Source: Rhizophagus irregularis (taxonomy: Eukaryota; Glomeromycota; Glomeromycetes; Glomerales; Glomeraceae). Taken from it: 64,000 nucleotides of DNA. Below are positions 1 through 12,370 of this stretch, piece by piece (the stretch's first letter is position 1; each line of letters opens with the position of its first letter). Location of the stretch: assembly GCF_026210795.1 (NCBI RefSeq), contig NC_089438.1, positions 1,075,501 through 1,139,500 on the forward strand. Reading direction: 5' to 3'. A program made the translations under genes and the position numbers. Below the pieces are notes generated by a model. The model had not been told where the DNA came from. It made no database searches and was given only the letters and a program-made list of their open reading frames with translations.

Positions 1-387
1 AAACTGAAAATGGGAAAATGGGATCAAAAGATATAGATTAAGCAATTTATTGGTCAGTATAAACTGGAACACAAAAATACTCAAATAAATAAAGAATTGA
101 CAAATTCAGATTTTACTTTATTGTTTATATGCAAAACTTTTGAAGTTCTGATAAAGAATTGTTTTCAAAGCATGTTTTATATATTATATTAAATTTTGTT
201 CTATTCAGTCTGTTTTTATATTTGGGATTAATCCTAGTTCAATTGTTGCAATTAAAACTTAACGAAATCAGAAGTATCATATTTTTTCAAAAGAAGTATT
301 TTTTTCGTAACTAGACAAATTTTTTATTTCACATGATATTCTTAGCTAAAATGATTGAATCACATGATATTAGTAATATATTCCTCA

Positions 388-389
<2 letters not shown>

Positions 390-424
<35 letters not shown>
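390..424 (+). repeat. Poly-A tract of about 35 A
   Basis: An uninterrupted run of about 35 A residues. It may be the poly-A tail of an old retroposed copy on the plus strand, or simple microsatellite expansion. No target duplication was identified. Short open frames rich in lysine across it are an artefact of the run. Nothing else recognisable is seen in bases 1-389. Confidence 0.8.
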
Positions 425-429
<5 letters not shown>

Positions 430-499
430 TCCTTTTCCGTTTTTTTATTAAAAATCCGCAGTACCCAAATATTTACCTTATTTCTTCACTGCTTAAGCA

Positions 500-3055
500 G
501 CAGAGAAGAGGCCCATAGCGGGCTGTTAATGGAAAGCCCTTTTCACTTCACACCAACCTAAGGACTGTAGTTTTTTTTACACTTTACTCACCCTTTGACT
601 ATGATATGTCATCCTCAAAACGTTCACACACTCAACTTGAGAGTTTCGATTTTGAAATTTCTTTCAAAGAATTTCACGTGACCCGTCTCAATCGGGTAGA
701 GCATAACAAGATTTACAATTTCAGGAGGTTAAAAAGTTTCTTTTTGAACTTGCCGATCCTCAACAATGCACCACTAATATTCACCTTAAAATACACACAA
801 ATGATTTTCACATGAAATCATCCCCGATTTGTTATAAATCCACGAGTCGTATCCCTAACACAAAATTTCAAATTAGTATGATATTATGCCATTTTTTTTT
901 ACATCAGCGAGTAATCTCTCATCATACTCAACAAAAATACTTTAATCTTTAATATTCGATTAAAATTATTAGATAGAATTAATCTAATTAAATCACATGG
1001 CGATTCACAATTATGCCGCAATACTTCGACTAAAACTTTTTTTAATTTTAGTTATAAACATTATCATTTTCATTTTGGTATATTTTTACCATGCTCACAC
1101 CCCCACTCTAATACTGGGACTAATGACGGCACAAATATTTGTACTGTCCCTTGCCTTTATGTTATGTCATACTATCGACGAGCCTGTATTGATTATCATT
1201 CAGGCACATTTCTCAACCTTTTCACTAACGTGAAAAATATTACCAAACTGGACTCACTTCCGACCTCAACAACATCAAAAGGCCGACACGCCTCACATTT
1301 TTTTAACAAATCTTCAATAAAAACAAAGAAACATGTTTTCTCCAAATGACAAGGAACTTCATATAATGTCAAATACGTGCATTATGGCCATAAATTAATT
1401 GAAAATACAGATATTTGCGAGATGTATTTCAAATGACTATCAAATCTTAGACACAATACTCTGATCAAATCTACCTCTTTCAGTAAACAACATGAAAGAT
1501 TCGAACGACATTGTAGAAATACTTTTAACCACGACAAATCACATTTGGCGAACGCTGATCAAGTTAATGATCGCTTAGCCGCAGCTAATCAAAAAAAATT
1601 TCTTTTTTTTTACCTTCAACATATTAATTCACCTATCAAACATTTGAAATATAAAGAAAATAATCCTCGTAGAGAAAATTACTCTTTTCCTATATCCATT
1701 CACAGTACTAAGATCAACCGATTGGATGATTCTTCGACCCAGAAGGTTGACCCCTCTTTACCCGTAGTTAAACACGAACATTGATATTTACCCCTCCATC
1801 AACATATTTTGATAATACAGATACGCCCGACCCACGGGATAGACATACTATACCAATGCTCAAAAAATATTATGAACATAATGCTTTTATGCATAAATTT
1901 GAACATTGTCGTGAAATGTTTAATCATGTACGCTATACTCACACCTGGCATCCTCTTCACAACCAATGTGTTTTTCTGATGCCGACATTTCTTCAGTTGC
2001 AAGTTTTGATTCAGCTCAAACTCACCTGTCCAACATGAGTTGGAAGACTTCCATCCCCACACACCCGGCCATAGCAGGACCTTCAAAAAATAATGAACCA
2101 CCTCCCACCTCTCCTTTACCAATTATGATATTACCTGACCTTTTCACACAGAAAGGTTCTCCTCCTGACTTGTTAGGAATGACAGTTATAACACCTACAC
2201 AAATACCGATTACGATATTTGACTTTTTCGAGTTGGAAAATCCCCTTCTTCAACCAAACTGACACTTTTTTCATCACCTCAAAGTTTTAATGAGGTATCT
2301 TCATCATCTGATGAATACACAACGGCTGATTCAAAAGACAAAGAGTCAGCAGAGAATATTAAATCATCATCTCCCCATTTACCAATTGTATTGTTAGATC
2401 TTTTCAATGGGAAAAATTAAGCCACCAAATATAATTCACACGGGTTTCCGGTACCTAATGGTTTCCAGTAGGCCCCTCCTTAAAGTTGATTGTATTAACA
2501 ACAATTAGGACATTGAAGTCCACTTTTCTTTTTGATTAAGACGACTCCTTATTTTTGGAGCCATTGACCATTGGTTTAGAATTTTACTTTATTTTTACTA
2601 GTTGTTTATTATTTCGATTCCCTAGTAATTTAGGTCTTCAAATTAATGTATTGAATCGTGTTTACATTTTATTTTGACCGTATTTAGTATTTTAGATACA
2701 TTTTTAAACAATTTATTATTTTTTTTTCTTTTTCTCTTTTTACAATTTAAAATAGTGTTAAACATTCCACCTATGACAATATTTACAGGTAGCAACTCTC
2801 CTAGTTGAAAGAAAAATACGGATCATATAAATTCTTTTTTTTTTTGTTTGATTGTATTATCACAACATAAGGCTATGCCCGTTTGTCTTTCTAAAGAATA
2901 ACAGGCAAGGCAACTCCGGGCTCTCCCAAGAAGTTGGGTTTTATCATTAGCTTAGAATTTAGTAGACTTTTAGTTTAGAATTGTTCTTATGTATTGTTGG
3001 ACCCCAGTCATGTCTATATTTTAAAAATAAAAATAAAATAAAAATAAAATATATT
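500..3055 (+). pseudogene. Decayed retroelement-like locus, no reverse transcriptase seen
   Basis: This stretch is richer in C on the plus strand than its surroundings. It holds a series of short plus-strand open frames in shifting frames (near 606-815, 1164-1349, 1545-1784, 1966-2262 and 2283-2417). Their conceptual products are Ser/Thr/Pro-rich and hydrophilic, as in the gag-like first ORF of non-LTR retrotransposons. The 3' part (about 2850-3000) has a GC-richer, UTR-like segment and ends in AAAATAAAAATAAAATAAAA-type repeats near 3022-3055, which resembles a LINE/SINE tail. I found no reverse transcriptase, endonuclease or integrase motif. It could be a 3'-truncated or internally deleted LINE, or a non-coding retroposon. 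The identity is inferred from composition and tail only; no family is named. Confidence 0.4.
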
Positions 3056-3110
3056 CCTCAATTTATTACCTAATTATTACTTAGTGAAATGAATCCAATT
3101 AGCCCATATG

Positions 3111-3660
3111 TAGGGATGGCAACAGTCACAGTCATTAACCGATTAGTATGACCGGTCATGACCGTGACTGATATTGGTTGTTTAAGACTTCTGACTGACC
3201 ATTTGACCGACCATTTGACCAATAATGTTTTCTCAATGTTTTTATTAAGGCAATTAAAAAAATGTATGAATTTTTAATTATTTTAATAGAAAACGTTGTG
3301 AAAACATTTTTTATTAATAATTTAATAAAAATAATGTTTTTCGCAAATGTTTTTAATTATTTTAATAAAAAACATTGCGAAAACGTTTTTTATTAGTAAT
3401 TTAATTGATGTTTTTTATTAGTAATTTAATTAAAAAACGTTTTTCGCAACATTTTTTTAATTGTTTTTTATTAAAAAAAAAAAGTTTTTGCACATTTTTT
3501 TAATTGTCTTAATAAAAACATTGCGAAAACATTATCAATCAAATGGTCAGTCAAACAGTCGGTCAGGCAGTCAGTCAAATGGTCAGCCATAGCAGTCAGT
3601 TGGTCAAAGGTTCTTGACCAGTTATGACTGACCAATGACTGACCATGACTGACCATCCTA
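3111..3660. mobile_element. Non-autonomous hAT-type element (MITE) with 8-bp target duplication
   Basis: The element begins TAGGGATGGCAACAGTCACA and ends GACTGACCATCCTA, so its termini are imperfect inverted repeats (TAGGGATGG against TAGGATGG) with further inverted similarity running inward (GACTGACC and TTGACC arrays). It is flanked on both sides by the identical octamer CCCATATG (3103-3110 and 3661-3668). An 8-bp duplication with a TAGGGNTG-like terminus is characteristic of hAT transposons. The interior is A/T-rich (repeats of AAAACGTTTTT and TTTAATTATT) and carries no transposase, so an hAT enzyme must have mobilised it from elsewhere. Confidence 0.88.
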
Positions 3661-3668
3661 CCCATATG

Positions 3669-4439
3669 TTATTTCATACAATATATGGTAATCAATTATA
3701 GCATATACATGTTAAATTTTCAATAAAATGTATACAAATTGTGGTCATTTCTTATATTTAATAGTTTTGTTTGTTTTATTCATGCTTTTATTCATATATT
3801 TATTCATTCATTTATTGTTTGCTCATTTATTTGTTTATTCATTGATTTGTTTGTTTATTATTAAAAATTTCTCAATTTTTTACATGTAAAATAAAAGTAT
3901 TAAGAATACTAATTAAAAAAATAAATATTGAAAAAATAAAATATTGAAAAAATTAAAAATCACATATGAGGTGGGTCACCATTAACTGGGTTACCAAATA
4001 ATAATAGCCTTAAATTATTATTTTGATAATTTATATCTCATAATTGGAAAAGTTTTAAAATAAAAAAAAAGATTTATTTAAATTACAAACTAAGAAACTT
4101 GTAAAATATTTACTACCTAGTCCTAATGTTTAAATAATTCTAAGTAATAATAAAAAAAGTGAATATAAATACATAAGCTAAAAAAAAAAAATTATTTAAA
4201 TTACAAACTTAAGAAACTTGTAAAACATTTTACTACTCTAGCCTTAGTGTTTAAATAAATCTAAAAAGAATAAAATAAAGAACCATTTTTGTTGAATGTA
4301 TAATATCAAATATCACTTAAAAAAAGACTTTAAAACACATATAATTGGTTAATTTTCATCTGTTTTAATATAATAAAATGAAATTAATTTTGTATAAATA
4401 ATTTGCAAGATTAAATTTTATATGTACTATATTGCATAC
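3669..4439. other. AT-rich spacer
   Basis: No gene is recognisable. The stretch holds TTTATTCATT-type simple repeats near 3770-3860 and two imperfect copies of a segment containing 'taaattacaaactaagaaac' near 4075-4130 and 4195-4260, a local duplication of about 120 bp. It lies 3' of the kinase on the minus strand. Confidence 0.5.
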
Positions 4440-5577
4440 CTAATCTTTAATCATATAATCATTCAAATTTTCACTTTCAAGAATTTCATTTAATTTTTTA
4501 CTAGTAAAATCAAGTAAGCGACTTGTAAAATATGCTTTAGGATGAGATTTAGTAGTAAGATTGTTATGCCCAATTGGTGCATTTATAAATTCCATAATGT
4601 TGCTTTTTAATTTTTCACTGAATTTATAACTACCAGGATAGTTAATCCAATTTTTAATAATACTTAACACTTTTAACGCAGATGGCCTGTTTAATGGATC
4701 TTCATTCCAACATTTTTTCATTAAATCTACATAGCATTGTGGAGTATTTTCAATAATTTCAGGTCGTTCACCTTCACAAATACTTAAACTAAGTTGAAGA
4801 TCATGTGCTCTATCATTAAATGGTGGTACCCCGGATGTAAATTCCCACATAATCATAGAAAAACTATATATATCACTAGCTGGAGTATAAGATTTGCCTC
4901 TTAAAACTTCAGGAGCCATAAATGGTATAACACCATAAATATCATACTCTTCCAAAACCGATTTTATAGGTTGACATAATCCTAAATCACTAACATAAAT
5001 TTTATCCTTATTCTTTTCATTATGATTTAAAATATTACCATCATGAAAATCACAATGAATAAGATTATTTCCATGTATTTTACAAAGTCCAGAAATAATT
5101 TCATACAACATATATAATTTTTGATTCCAATTATTTTTGACTATTCTTGTTAAATTTTCTCTTAAATTACCTTTATTTGCATACTCCACTACTACCATAT
5201 ATTTTGAAGTATTTGGATCTTTTGTGAATCCATAAACATTTACAATATCAATTGAACTAAAAACACTTGTATGATGTTTCCACTATAAAAGATAACAATT
5301 ATTATTAAGGTGAATAAATTTTAATTTAAATCAAAAATATAAAATAATATACTATCATACTTCTTTTAAAAATTCATTTAAATCTTCATTTAAATTCTTG
5401 GGACATTTAAGAATTACTTTTTCATCTCCATTATTCTTTAACCAAATAGCTCTGTATATAGTACCAAATCCTCCTTCATTAAGATATACAACATTTTTAA
5501 ATTTGTCATAAGGAATCCATCTTAATCTTTTTCCAATAATAAAACTATTTATAATTATATTTCCACTTTTCCCAAAT
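4440..5577 (-). CDS. Protein kinase (TKL/receptor-like type), 5' end not resolved
   Basis: This is a serine/threonine or dual-specificity kinase domain on the minus strand. I read two exons, 5577-5361 and 5282-4440, joined across a 78-nt intron (donor GTATGA, acceptor TTTTATAG). The upstream exon starts after an acceptor AG at 5578-5579. It encodes a linker, the WIPYDKF motif typical of this fungal family, a glycine-rich loop (NEGGFGTIY) and the ATP-binding lysine in VILK. The second exon has the catalytic loop HCDFHDGN, a DLG activation segment, APEVL, and the helix-F region DIYSFSMIMWE. The E|W intron position is the same as in the kinase at 43.7-47.5 kb. The first exons, expected to carry a zinc-ribbon segment, were not found; upstream lies the satellite. 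The gene may therefore be truncated or have a very long intron. Substrate unknown. Confidence 0.8.
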
Positions 5578-5639
5578 CTATAAATTTAAATAATTAAAAT
5601 TATATTATAGATTGTATTATAATTTATACAAAATAAATT

Positions 5640-8600
5640 ATTACTTACTCTAAAATTTAAATAGGAATTTAATGTAATATGAGTTTTAATTCTTAGATAA
5701 ATATATATAATAACCTATGATTTACAACTTACCGACTAAAGTAACAGATATTTTTCAAATGAAGGAATTAAGTTAACAAATAAATATTTAAAAAATATAT
5801 AACAATAAAGATACTTACAAGCTAGATCATAAATAATTTTTAATTAGTTAGTTTATTAAATTATATGTAAATATTATAACAATAAGTAATAATAGAATTA
5901 AATAAATAACTTATAACTTACGATCTATTAAATAAATAAAGAAATTAGATAGATTAAATTATATGTAAATATTATAATAATAAGTAATAATAGAATTAAA
6001 TAAATAAATTATTGACTTACCAACTAAAATAAATTACAAATAATTTTTTAGATATAGAAATTAGATAGTTTAAATTATATGTAAATATTATTACAATAAG
6101 TAATAATAGAATTAAATAAATAACTTACAATCTATTAAATAAATAAAGAAATTAGATAGTTTAAATTATATGTAAATATTATAACAATAAGAATTAAATA
6201 AATAACTTATGACTTACCAACTAAAATAAATTACAAAAATAATTTTTTAAATAAAGAAATTAAATAGTTTAAATTATATGTAAATATTATAACAATAAGT
6301 GATAATAGAATTAAATAAATAACTTACTCGCTATATTATTTAATAATTTTTTAAATAAAGAAATTAGATAGCTTAAATTATATGTAAATATTGTAACAAT
6401 AAGTAATAATATAATTAAATAAATAACTTACCATCTATAAAATAATTTTTTAAATAAAGAAATTAGATAGTTTAAATTATATGTAAATATTATAACAATA
6501 AGTAATAATAGAATTAAATAAATAACTTACCCCCTATATTATTTAATAATTTTTTAATAAAGAAATTAGATAGTTTAAATTATATGTAAATATTATAACA
6601 ATAAGTAATAATAGAATTAAAAAAATAACTTACGCCCTATATTATTAAATAATTTTTTAAATAAAGAAATTAGATAGTTTAAATTATATGTAAATATTAT
6701 AACAATAAGTAATAATAGAATTAAAAAAATAACTTACGCCCTATATTATTTAATAATTTTTTAAATAAAGAAATTAAATAGTTTAAATTATATGTAAATA
6801 TTATAACAATAAGTAATAATAGAATTAAATAAATAACTTACGAACTATTAAATAAAGAAATTAGATAGTTTAAATTATATGTAAATATTATAACAATAAG
6901 TAATAATAGAATTAAATAAATAACTTACTCGCTATATTATTTAATAATTTTTTAAATAAAGAAATTAGATAGTTTAAATTATATATAAATATTGTAACAA
7001 TAAGTAATAATAGAATTAAATAAATAACTTACACTCTATATTATTTAAATAAAGAAATTAGATAGATTAAATTATATGCAAATATTATAACAATAAGTAA
7101 TAATAGAATTAAATAAATAACTTACTATCTATTAAATAATTTTTTAAATAAAGAAATTAGATAGTTTAAATTATATGTAAATATTATAACAATAAGTAAT
7201 AATAGAATAAAATAAATAACTTACTATCTATAAAATAATTTTTTAAATAAAGAAATTAGATGGTTTAAATTATATGTAAATATTATAACAATAAGTAATA
7301 ATATTAAATAAATAACTTACAATCTATTAAATAAATAAAGAAATTAGATAGTTTAAATTATATGTAAATATTATAACAATAAGTAATAATAGAATTAAAT
7401 AGTAAATAACTTACCATCTATAAAATAATTTTTTAAATAAAGAAATTAGATAGTTTAAATTATATGTAAATATTATAACAATAAGTAATAATAGAATTAA
7501 ATAAATAACTTACGCTCTATATTATTTAATAATTTTTTAAATAAAGAAATTAGATAGTTTAAATTATATGTAAATATTATAACAATAAGTAATAATAGAA
7601 TTAAATAAATAACTTACCCCCTATATTATTTAATAATTTTTTAAATAAAGAAATTAGATAGATTAAATTATGTGTAAATATTATAACAATAAGTAATAAT
7701 AGAATTAAATAAATAACTTACGCTCTAAATTTTTTTAAATAAAGAAATTTGATAGTTTAAATTATATGTAAATATTATTACAATAAGTAATAATAGAATT
7801 TAATAAATAACTTACCATCTATATTATTTAATAATTTTTTAAATAAAGAAATTAGATAGTTTAAATTATATGTAAATATTATTACAATAAGTAATAATAG
7901 AATTAAATAAATAACTTACCCCCTATATTATTTAATAATTTTTTAAATAAAGAAATTAGATAGTTTAAATTATATGTAAATATTATAACAATAAGTAATA
8001 ATAGAATTAAATAAATAAATTATTGACTTACCAACTAAAATAAATTACAAATAATTTTTTAGATAAAGAAATTAGATAGTTTAAATTATATGTAAATATT
8101 ATAACAATAAGTAATAATAGAATTAAATAAATAACTTACTCCCTATATTATTTAATAATTTTTTGAATAAAGAAATTAGATAGTTTAAATTATATGTAAA
8201 TATTATTACAATAAGTAATAATAGAATTAAATAAATAACTTACGCTCTATATTATTTAATAATTTTTTAAATAAAGAAATTAGATAGTTTAAATTATATG
8301 TAAATATTATAACAATAAGTAATAATAGAATTAAATAAATAACTTATGACTTACCAACTAAAATAAATTACAAAAATAATTTTTTAAATAAAGAAATTAA
8401 ATAGTTTAAATTATATGTAAATATTATAACAATAAGTAATAATAGAATTAAATAAATAACTTACCAACTATTAAATAAAGAAATTAGATAGTTTAAATTA
8501 TATGTAAATATTATAACAATAAGTAATAATAGAATTAAATAAATAACTTACAATCTATTAAATAAATAAAGAAATTAGATAGTTTAAATTATATGTAAAT

Positions 8601-9240
8601 ATTATAACAATAAGTAATAGTAATAGAATTAAATAAATAACTTACGCTCTATATTATTTAATAATTTTTTAAATAAAGAAATTAGTTAATTTAAATTATA
8701 TGTAAATATTATAACAATAAGTAATAATAAAATTAAATAAATAACTTACTCGCTATATTATTTAATAATTTTTTAAATAAAGAAATTAGATAGTTTAAAT
8801 TATATGTAAATATTATAACAATAAGTAATAATAGAATTAAATAAATAACTTACCATCTATAAAATAATTTTTTAAATAAAGAAATTAGATAGATTAAATT
8901 ATGTGTAAATATTATAACCATAAGTAATAATAGAATTAAATAAATAACTTACGCTCTATATTATTTAATAATTTTTTAAATAAAGAAATTAGATAGTTTA
9001 AATTATATGTAAATATTATAACAATATAAAGTAATAATAGAATTAAATAAATAACTTACTCGCTATATTATTTAATAATTGTTTAAATAAAGATAGTTTA
9101 AATTATATGTAAATATTATAACAATAAGTAATAATATAATTAAATAAATAACTTACCATCTATATTATTTAATAATTTTTTAAATAAAAAAATTAGTTAG
9201 ATTGAATTGTACAAATAATATAAATATAGATATCATATAA
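5640..9240. repeat. Satellite array, ~104-bp unit, about 34 copies
   Basis: The array is a head-to-tail repeat whose typical unit contains 'gaaattagatagtttaaatt', 'atgtaaatattataacaata', 'agtaataatagaattaaata', then 'aataacttac' and a variable segment (gctctatatt, ccatctataa, ccccctatatt, aatctatt). Spacing between successive AACTTAC motifs is mostly 99-104 bp (for example 6425, 6524, 6627, 6731, 6835). Shorter units of about 87-94 bp lack the 'taataattttttaaataaa' part. The edges are degenerate: 5640-5880 and 9180-9240 are diverged units. Read on the minus strand, nearly every unit carries GTAAGT, the consensus 5' splice donor. The array lies immediately upstream of the kinase exon on the same strand, so it could be an expanded intron or an intergenic satellite. 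Confidence 0.9.
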
Positions 9241-9749
9241 CTTACACCCTATAGTATTATTAATTATTAATTAGTTAGATATAAAGATAATATAAAAGTA
9301 ATTATTGTAAATTATATATATATTACTTACAATCTAGTTATTTAAATTAAGAATATAATTAGTTGAATTATATAAAATATTAAACATGAATTGTTTATAA
9401 ATAAAAACTTAATATTTCAGTTTATTTGATATACCTTTAATATGTTTGTCCATTACTATATCAAAATTATCTCTAATTGGAAAAGATAAAGTAAATATCT
9501 TTTTTTCTTTCTTTTTTTTTATTATTGAGCGCCTTTATTAGGTAACAATATTTATGCAAAATACATTATGTGCAAAAATGGTGATCACAATTTACAAGTA
9601 CAAGCATTGCATCATTGCATATGTGACAAACAAACCAGAATGTAGATCAATTATTACAAAATTGCAGTAACTGGTTAATCATTTCATTTTAAGTAGTTAT
9701 TAAGCACCAATGAAATGATTATCATTCATTTTTATATAAAACTAGAGGT
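9241..9749. other. Spacer with a possible reverse-strand retroposed 3' end
   Basis: The stretch near 9503-9690 read on the minus strand ends 'aataaaggcgctcaataata' and is followed by a run of A, which looks like a polyadenylated 3' end inserted in reverse orientation. A short minus-strand coding-like segment (about 9413-9500) has no supporting splice sites. I see no complete gene here. Confidence 0.3.
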
Positions 9750-9768
9750 GCAGTGACTTCGTCACTGC
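9750..9768. other. Perfect hairpin GCAGTGAC-TTC-GTCACTGC
   Basis: An 8-bp perfect stem closes a 3-nt loop and is GC-rich within an AT-rich surround. Its position beside a dispersed repeat (about 9900-10030) suggests it is part of a degenerate mobile element. A structured RNA is the alternative. Confidence 0.5.
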
Positions 9769-9924
9769 TAATTGATCTGCGTAAATTGAAATGTATTATA
9801 TAATAATGTATAATTGTGTAATATTAATTTTATTTTATTTATAAAAGAGATGTCCTTAAAGAAGATACTTCAATTGACATATGAAATCTATTAGATCAAA
9901 GATTTATAAGGTATTATAATGGAT

Positions 9925-10020
9925 GATTACCTAATGTTTAGATTAGTCTGTATAAATAATTTTGAATTGTCTAACACATGATTTGTCTGCGCCTGAACTA
10001 TTCCATATTCATATAGTAGT
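9925..10020 (+). repeat. Dispersed repeat, copy 1
   Basis: This segment contains 'taatgtttagattagtctgt', 'ataaataattttgaattgtc' and 'tctgcgcctgaactatt'. It closely matches 18650-18745 and, more briefly, 19165-19200. The three copies share orientation and are each followed by T-rich low-complexity DNA, so they look like copies of one mobile element. No coding capacity is seen. Confidence 0.6.
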
Positions 10021-12370
10021 TGATCAGCAAATCCATGTTGATTACTAATATATAATATAAAATATTTTAAATTATTTTTTAGTTTCCAGTAAGTACTAAT
10101 AGACAATTAATTTATTAATAATAAATTGTAAAATTTTTAAAATCAATATAGCTCTTTTTTTTACTATTAGTAATTTTTTTATTTTTATTTTTTTTAACCA
10201 TAATAGATTAACTTCAGGATTTTTTTTTCATTTAATTTTTTTATTTTTTAACAATCTATTTTTTTTTGATGATAGATCATTTAATAATTTATTATTATTT
10301 TTTTTTTAATAGATCGTTTAGTAACTTTTTTTATTTTTTTAATAGATCGTTTAGTTATTTATATATATATATTTTTTTTAACAACAGTTATTTTTTAATG
10401 ATAAACTATTTAGAAATTTTTATTTATTTTTAGGATTTTTTTTTTTAATTTAGAAATTTTTTAACAGATCAGATTTTTTTTCATTAGAAATTTTTTTCCA
10501 ACAATAGATTGGACTTTGCTCTTTCTTTATGTTTGGTAACTGACATTTACTAATATTAATTAGTAATAGTTGGTTTCAAATTATAAAAAAAATTTACTTT
10601 TATTTGCTTCCTGGTAACTGGCGTCATTCTAATATTATTAAGTAATAGTTTTATTGATTTTTTTAGTAATAACCAGATAAATAATTAGTATTTTTTTTTT
10701 AAAATAAATATAAACTAACAATTAAAATTACATTATAGAATTTCCCATTCAACCTTGCTATTTTGAGCTGGTATAATTTAGTTTTTCCGAAATTGATTAT
10801 ATTTATTTTTATTTTTATTTTTAATTTCCATGTGAACAAAGTCATGATACAAATTACAGGGACAAACTATTCGTAAGCCTAAAGTGATTCTAAATTAAAT
10901 CGTGTACCAAACCACCAAATCTGACAGCGCCATCCTGGTGTCAAAAAATAAACCTATGGAGGGATGTGTCTAAACACGGGGTCGTCTAAAGCGGAGTCAA
11001 ATCACGTGATCTGGGACAGGTCACGTGACACAACCGATATCATGATTGGCATTCTAAATAATAACAATATTTTCTGTAACTTATATTTAAAATAACTTAT
11101 CTCTTATGTAACTTATATTAGATATAACTTTATAAAATATATAACTTACTATATCAAATTTAGATAATTATAAATATCGCCAGCAATCGATTAAGAAGAA
11201 GAACGAATGGATTTTGAATTAGTTTGATAGTTTCCTTAAACATTAACTAAACCGAAATAGTTTCACACTTATTATAAACAATTGATTAATACGAATGTAG
11301 CAAATATAAAATTTAAGATATGAATACTATGTGTAATGTGCTACATGCTCACAATTTCTAAATGTAAAAGATATTCAAAATTTAAAATTTTTTCGGTATT
11401 ATCCGAATCATTATAAAATTCTGCAATCATTTAGTTCCAATTTTTTTTTGATTTCAATATGGAATCTGCATATTTAAAATATAAAAATTATTTTACTATA
11501 GTTTAATTTATTAGACAAAAAAATGATAAAGATACATAAAATCAAAATGTCAACAAAAAAGGAAACTAAATGAGAATACAACTGAAATAGAAATTCAAGC
11601 ACAAAGCACAAAATGAATATAAGATGTGATAATAAGCGACTCGATCCCAATCAATATATATTGATTGTTTCATGTTTCTTCGTTAGAGATATTTTTATTA
11701 ACTTGAAATGTTGGCAATTTTGGTATTGACCGTTTATGAACTGGATATACCGATCACATAACAAAAATTAAAAAAAAATGTCATTTCGGATTACCAACAT
11801 TTCTACAATTTATTACAGTTTAAGAAATTTCAAATTTCTTTTTAATTTATAAAGTGAAAATATTAATAAGTTGACATAAGATATTAATTGGTTAAACGGG
11901 TTGTTCAAGTGATCAGGCGACGGTCATGGTTATAACTCGACCGACGTAATCACCTAAAAAAAAATAATTTAATTAATGATTTATGATGAAATAAACAATA
12001 CATTATAATCTTCCTTGGAAAAGATATCATTTAGTTTTATAATAATATCAAAAAATAGTTTATGGCGTTTCATATTTGGTATTTAGTTATATGAGGTATT
12101 GCACTTGCAAGTCTTAAATACTATATATCTTATGAAAGACGATTTGATGTTTTACTGGTCTATATAATAATGTTTGTACTTGTTCATATTATGATTTTTA
12201 TTATTTTTGCTATAAATTTTTATGTGTATAATGAATTATTGTAGAGTGATAAATGTAGTTTTGAATATCTTTTTTTTAATCCACCTTGGAAATGATCGGC
12301 AAAGACGATAAAATTAGGTTTACGTACTAAAATAACAGAATTAAAATTATAATAAACCACTAAAAGATTA
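10021..12370. other. Low-complexity, T-rich spacer
   Basis: From 10130 to about 10500 the plus strand is a T-rich tract broken by recurring 'aatagatcgtttagtaa' and 'acaatagatt' motifs, which look like degenerate copies of a short repeat. A perfect 20-bp palindrome (CAATCAATATATATTGATTG) lies at 11648-11667. At 10840-11050 composition becomes more balanced and includes two TCACGTGA palindromes. No supported gene. Confidence 0.4.
11002..11028. promoter_or_regulatory. Pair of TCACGTGA palindromes (E-box/G-box type)
   Basis: TCACGTGA occurs at 11002-11009 and again at 11021-11028, 19 bp apart, in a locally GC-richer island. The CACGTG core is the binding site of basic helix-loop-helix proteins. 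No gene start was recognised next to it. Other exact copies in the window are at 674, 16008, 25290, 25304, 35759, 41892, 47707 and 56806. Confidence 0.35.

Noticed and set aside
5640-9240. CRISPR-like array of regularly spaced repeats
   Set aside because: Units are contiguous ~104-bp satellite copies with no unique spacers, and the genome is eukaryotic.
9413-9500. First exon of the 4.4-kb kinase (segment containing MDKHIKGISNKLKY)
   Set aside because: The frame stops before any usable donor and the sequence is not similar to the expected zinc-ribbon region.
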